Shown here: piece after piece, positions 6,378 through 6,645 of the stretch
Position numbering within the stretch: position 1 is the first letter of the stretch
Layout of the letters: each line of letters opens with the position of its first letter
Assembly: GCA_026985625.1 (NCBI GenBank)
Contig: JALSQC010000404.1
Span: 1-6,645 of the forward strand
Source of the DNA: Bacteroidales bacterium
GTDB lineage: Bacteria > Bacteroidota > Bacteroidia > Bacteroidales > JAFGXI01
Reading direction: 5' to 3'
DNA length: 6,645 bases
Made by a program: the position numbers and the translations under genes
The notes under the pieces: generated by a model
What the model was told of the DNA's origin: nothing
Seen by the model: the letters and a program-made list of their open reading frames with translations, nothing else
Databases searched by the model: none

Positions 6378-6645
6378 ATGGATATCAAACAAAAAGTTGA
6401 TGATTTTATGGCAAAAATTATTGCCAAAAATCCTGGTGAAGTGGAATTTCACCAAGCAGTAAGAGAAGTTGCTGAAACCGTATTTCCTTTTATCGCAGAA
6501 CACCCACAATACGAAGAAGCAAAAATTCTTGAAAGAATTGCAGAACCCGAAAGAGTTATTATGTTTAGAGTTCCTTGGATGGACGACAAAGGCGAAATTC
6601 AAATTAACAGAGGTTTTAGAATTGAGATGAATTCTGCTATTGGAC
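6378..6645 (+). CDS. gdhA: NADP-type glutamate dehydrogenase, N-terminal part (cut by window end)
   Basis: Makes glutamate from 2-oxoglutarate and ammonium, using NADPH in the closest relatives; cytoplasmic, hexameric in this class. Only the first 89 codons are present, out of roughly 445 usual for the family. The visible part matches the start of bacterial GdhA closely: EFHQAVREVAETVFPFIAEH (23-42), then ILERIAEPERVIMFRVPWMDD (51-71) and QINRGFRIEMNSAIG (75-89), where E. coli has LLERLVEPERVIQFRVVWVDD and a following SSAIGP. The ATG at 6378 gives an N-terminus of normal length. The catalytic lysines and nucleotide-binding domain lie beyond the window, so coenzyme preference is assumed from similarity. 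A weak promoter-like TAATTTTA is at 6333-6340. It follows the Rh gene by 236 bases in the same direction; co-transcription is uncertain. Confidence 0.95.
   Translation, partial: MDIKQKVDDFMAKIIAKNPGEVEFHQAVREVAETVFPFIAEHPQYEEAKILERIAEPERVIMFRVPWMDDKGEIQINRGFRIEMNSAIG

Noticed and set aside
6360..6602. Minus-strand open frame at the right end
   Set aside because: It is opposite the conserved gdhA N-terminus, is Phe/Asn-rich as expected of an antisense frame, and starts and ends at no sensible site.
1..6645. Mobile element, CRISPR array, tRNA or rRNA genes, or a defence system
   Set aside because: No transposase, recombinase, repeat-spacer pattern, cloverleaf or rRNA-like stretch was seen. 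All six genes have ordinary nitrogen-metabolism or signalling assignments.

Overview
This window comes from a low-GC bacterium that is most likely a member of the Bacteroidota. The evidence is the very AT-rich intergenic DNA, start codons without Shine-Dalgarno sequences, at least one promoter resembling the Bacteroidota pattern TTTG ... TAnnTTTG, a TorF-type outer-membrane barrel beside an Amt gene, and Asn/Lys/Ile-rich proteins. No marker gene fixes the genus.

Layout. Positions 1-118 hold no gene, only an intrinsic terminator (61-95) for the leftward amt gene. Four genes run leftward. From their 5' end they are a sensor histidine kinase (4792-2996), a LuxR/NarL-type response regulator that overlaps it by 14 bases (3009-2359), a TorF-like outer-membrane porin (2183-1365) and an Amt ammonium transporter (1339-119, 25 bases after the porin). 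The 175-base gap between regulator and porin holds a candidate promoter and a small dyad. Two genes run rightward: an Rh-family (Rh50-like) ammonia/ammonium channel (4984-6141) and, after a 236-base gap, the first 89 codons of an NADP-type glutamate dehydrogenase (from 6378, cut by the window end). The kinase and Rh genes diverge from a 191-base region holding a good candidate Rh promoter and a 12-bp perfect palindrome.

How the genes fit together. Every non-regulatory gene has a plausible place in ammonium acquisition: outer-membrane entry (porin, inferred), inner-membrane transport by two different branches of the Amt/Rh superfamily, and assimilation into glutamate (GDH). The two-component system sits between the porin-amt pair and the rh-gdhA pair and reads a periplasmic signal through a Cache-like domain, so it is the obvious candidate regulator of both. 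That link is inferred from position only. The locus is notable because genuine Rh proteins are uncommon in bacteria and because Amt and Rh appear together around a dedicated two-component system, with no GlnK/PII gene in view. No mobile elements, RNA genes, CRISPR arrays or broken genes were seen.
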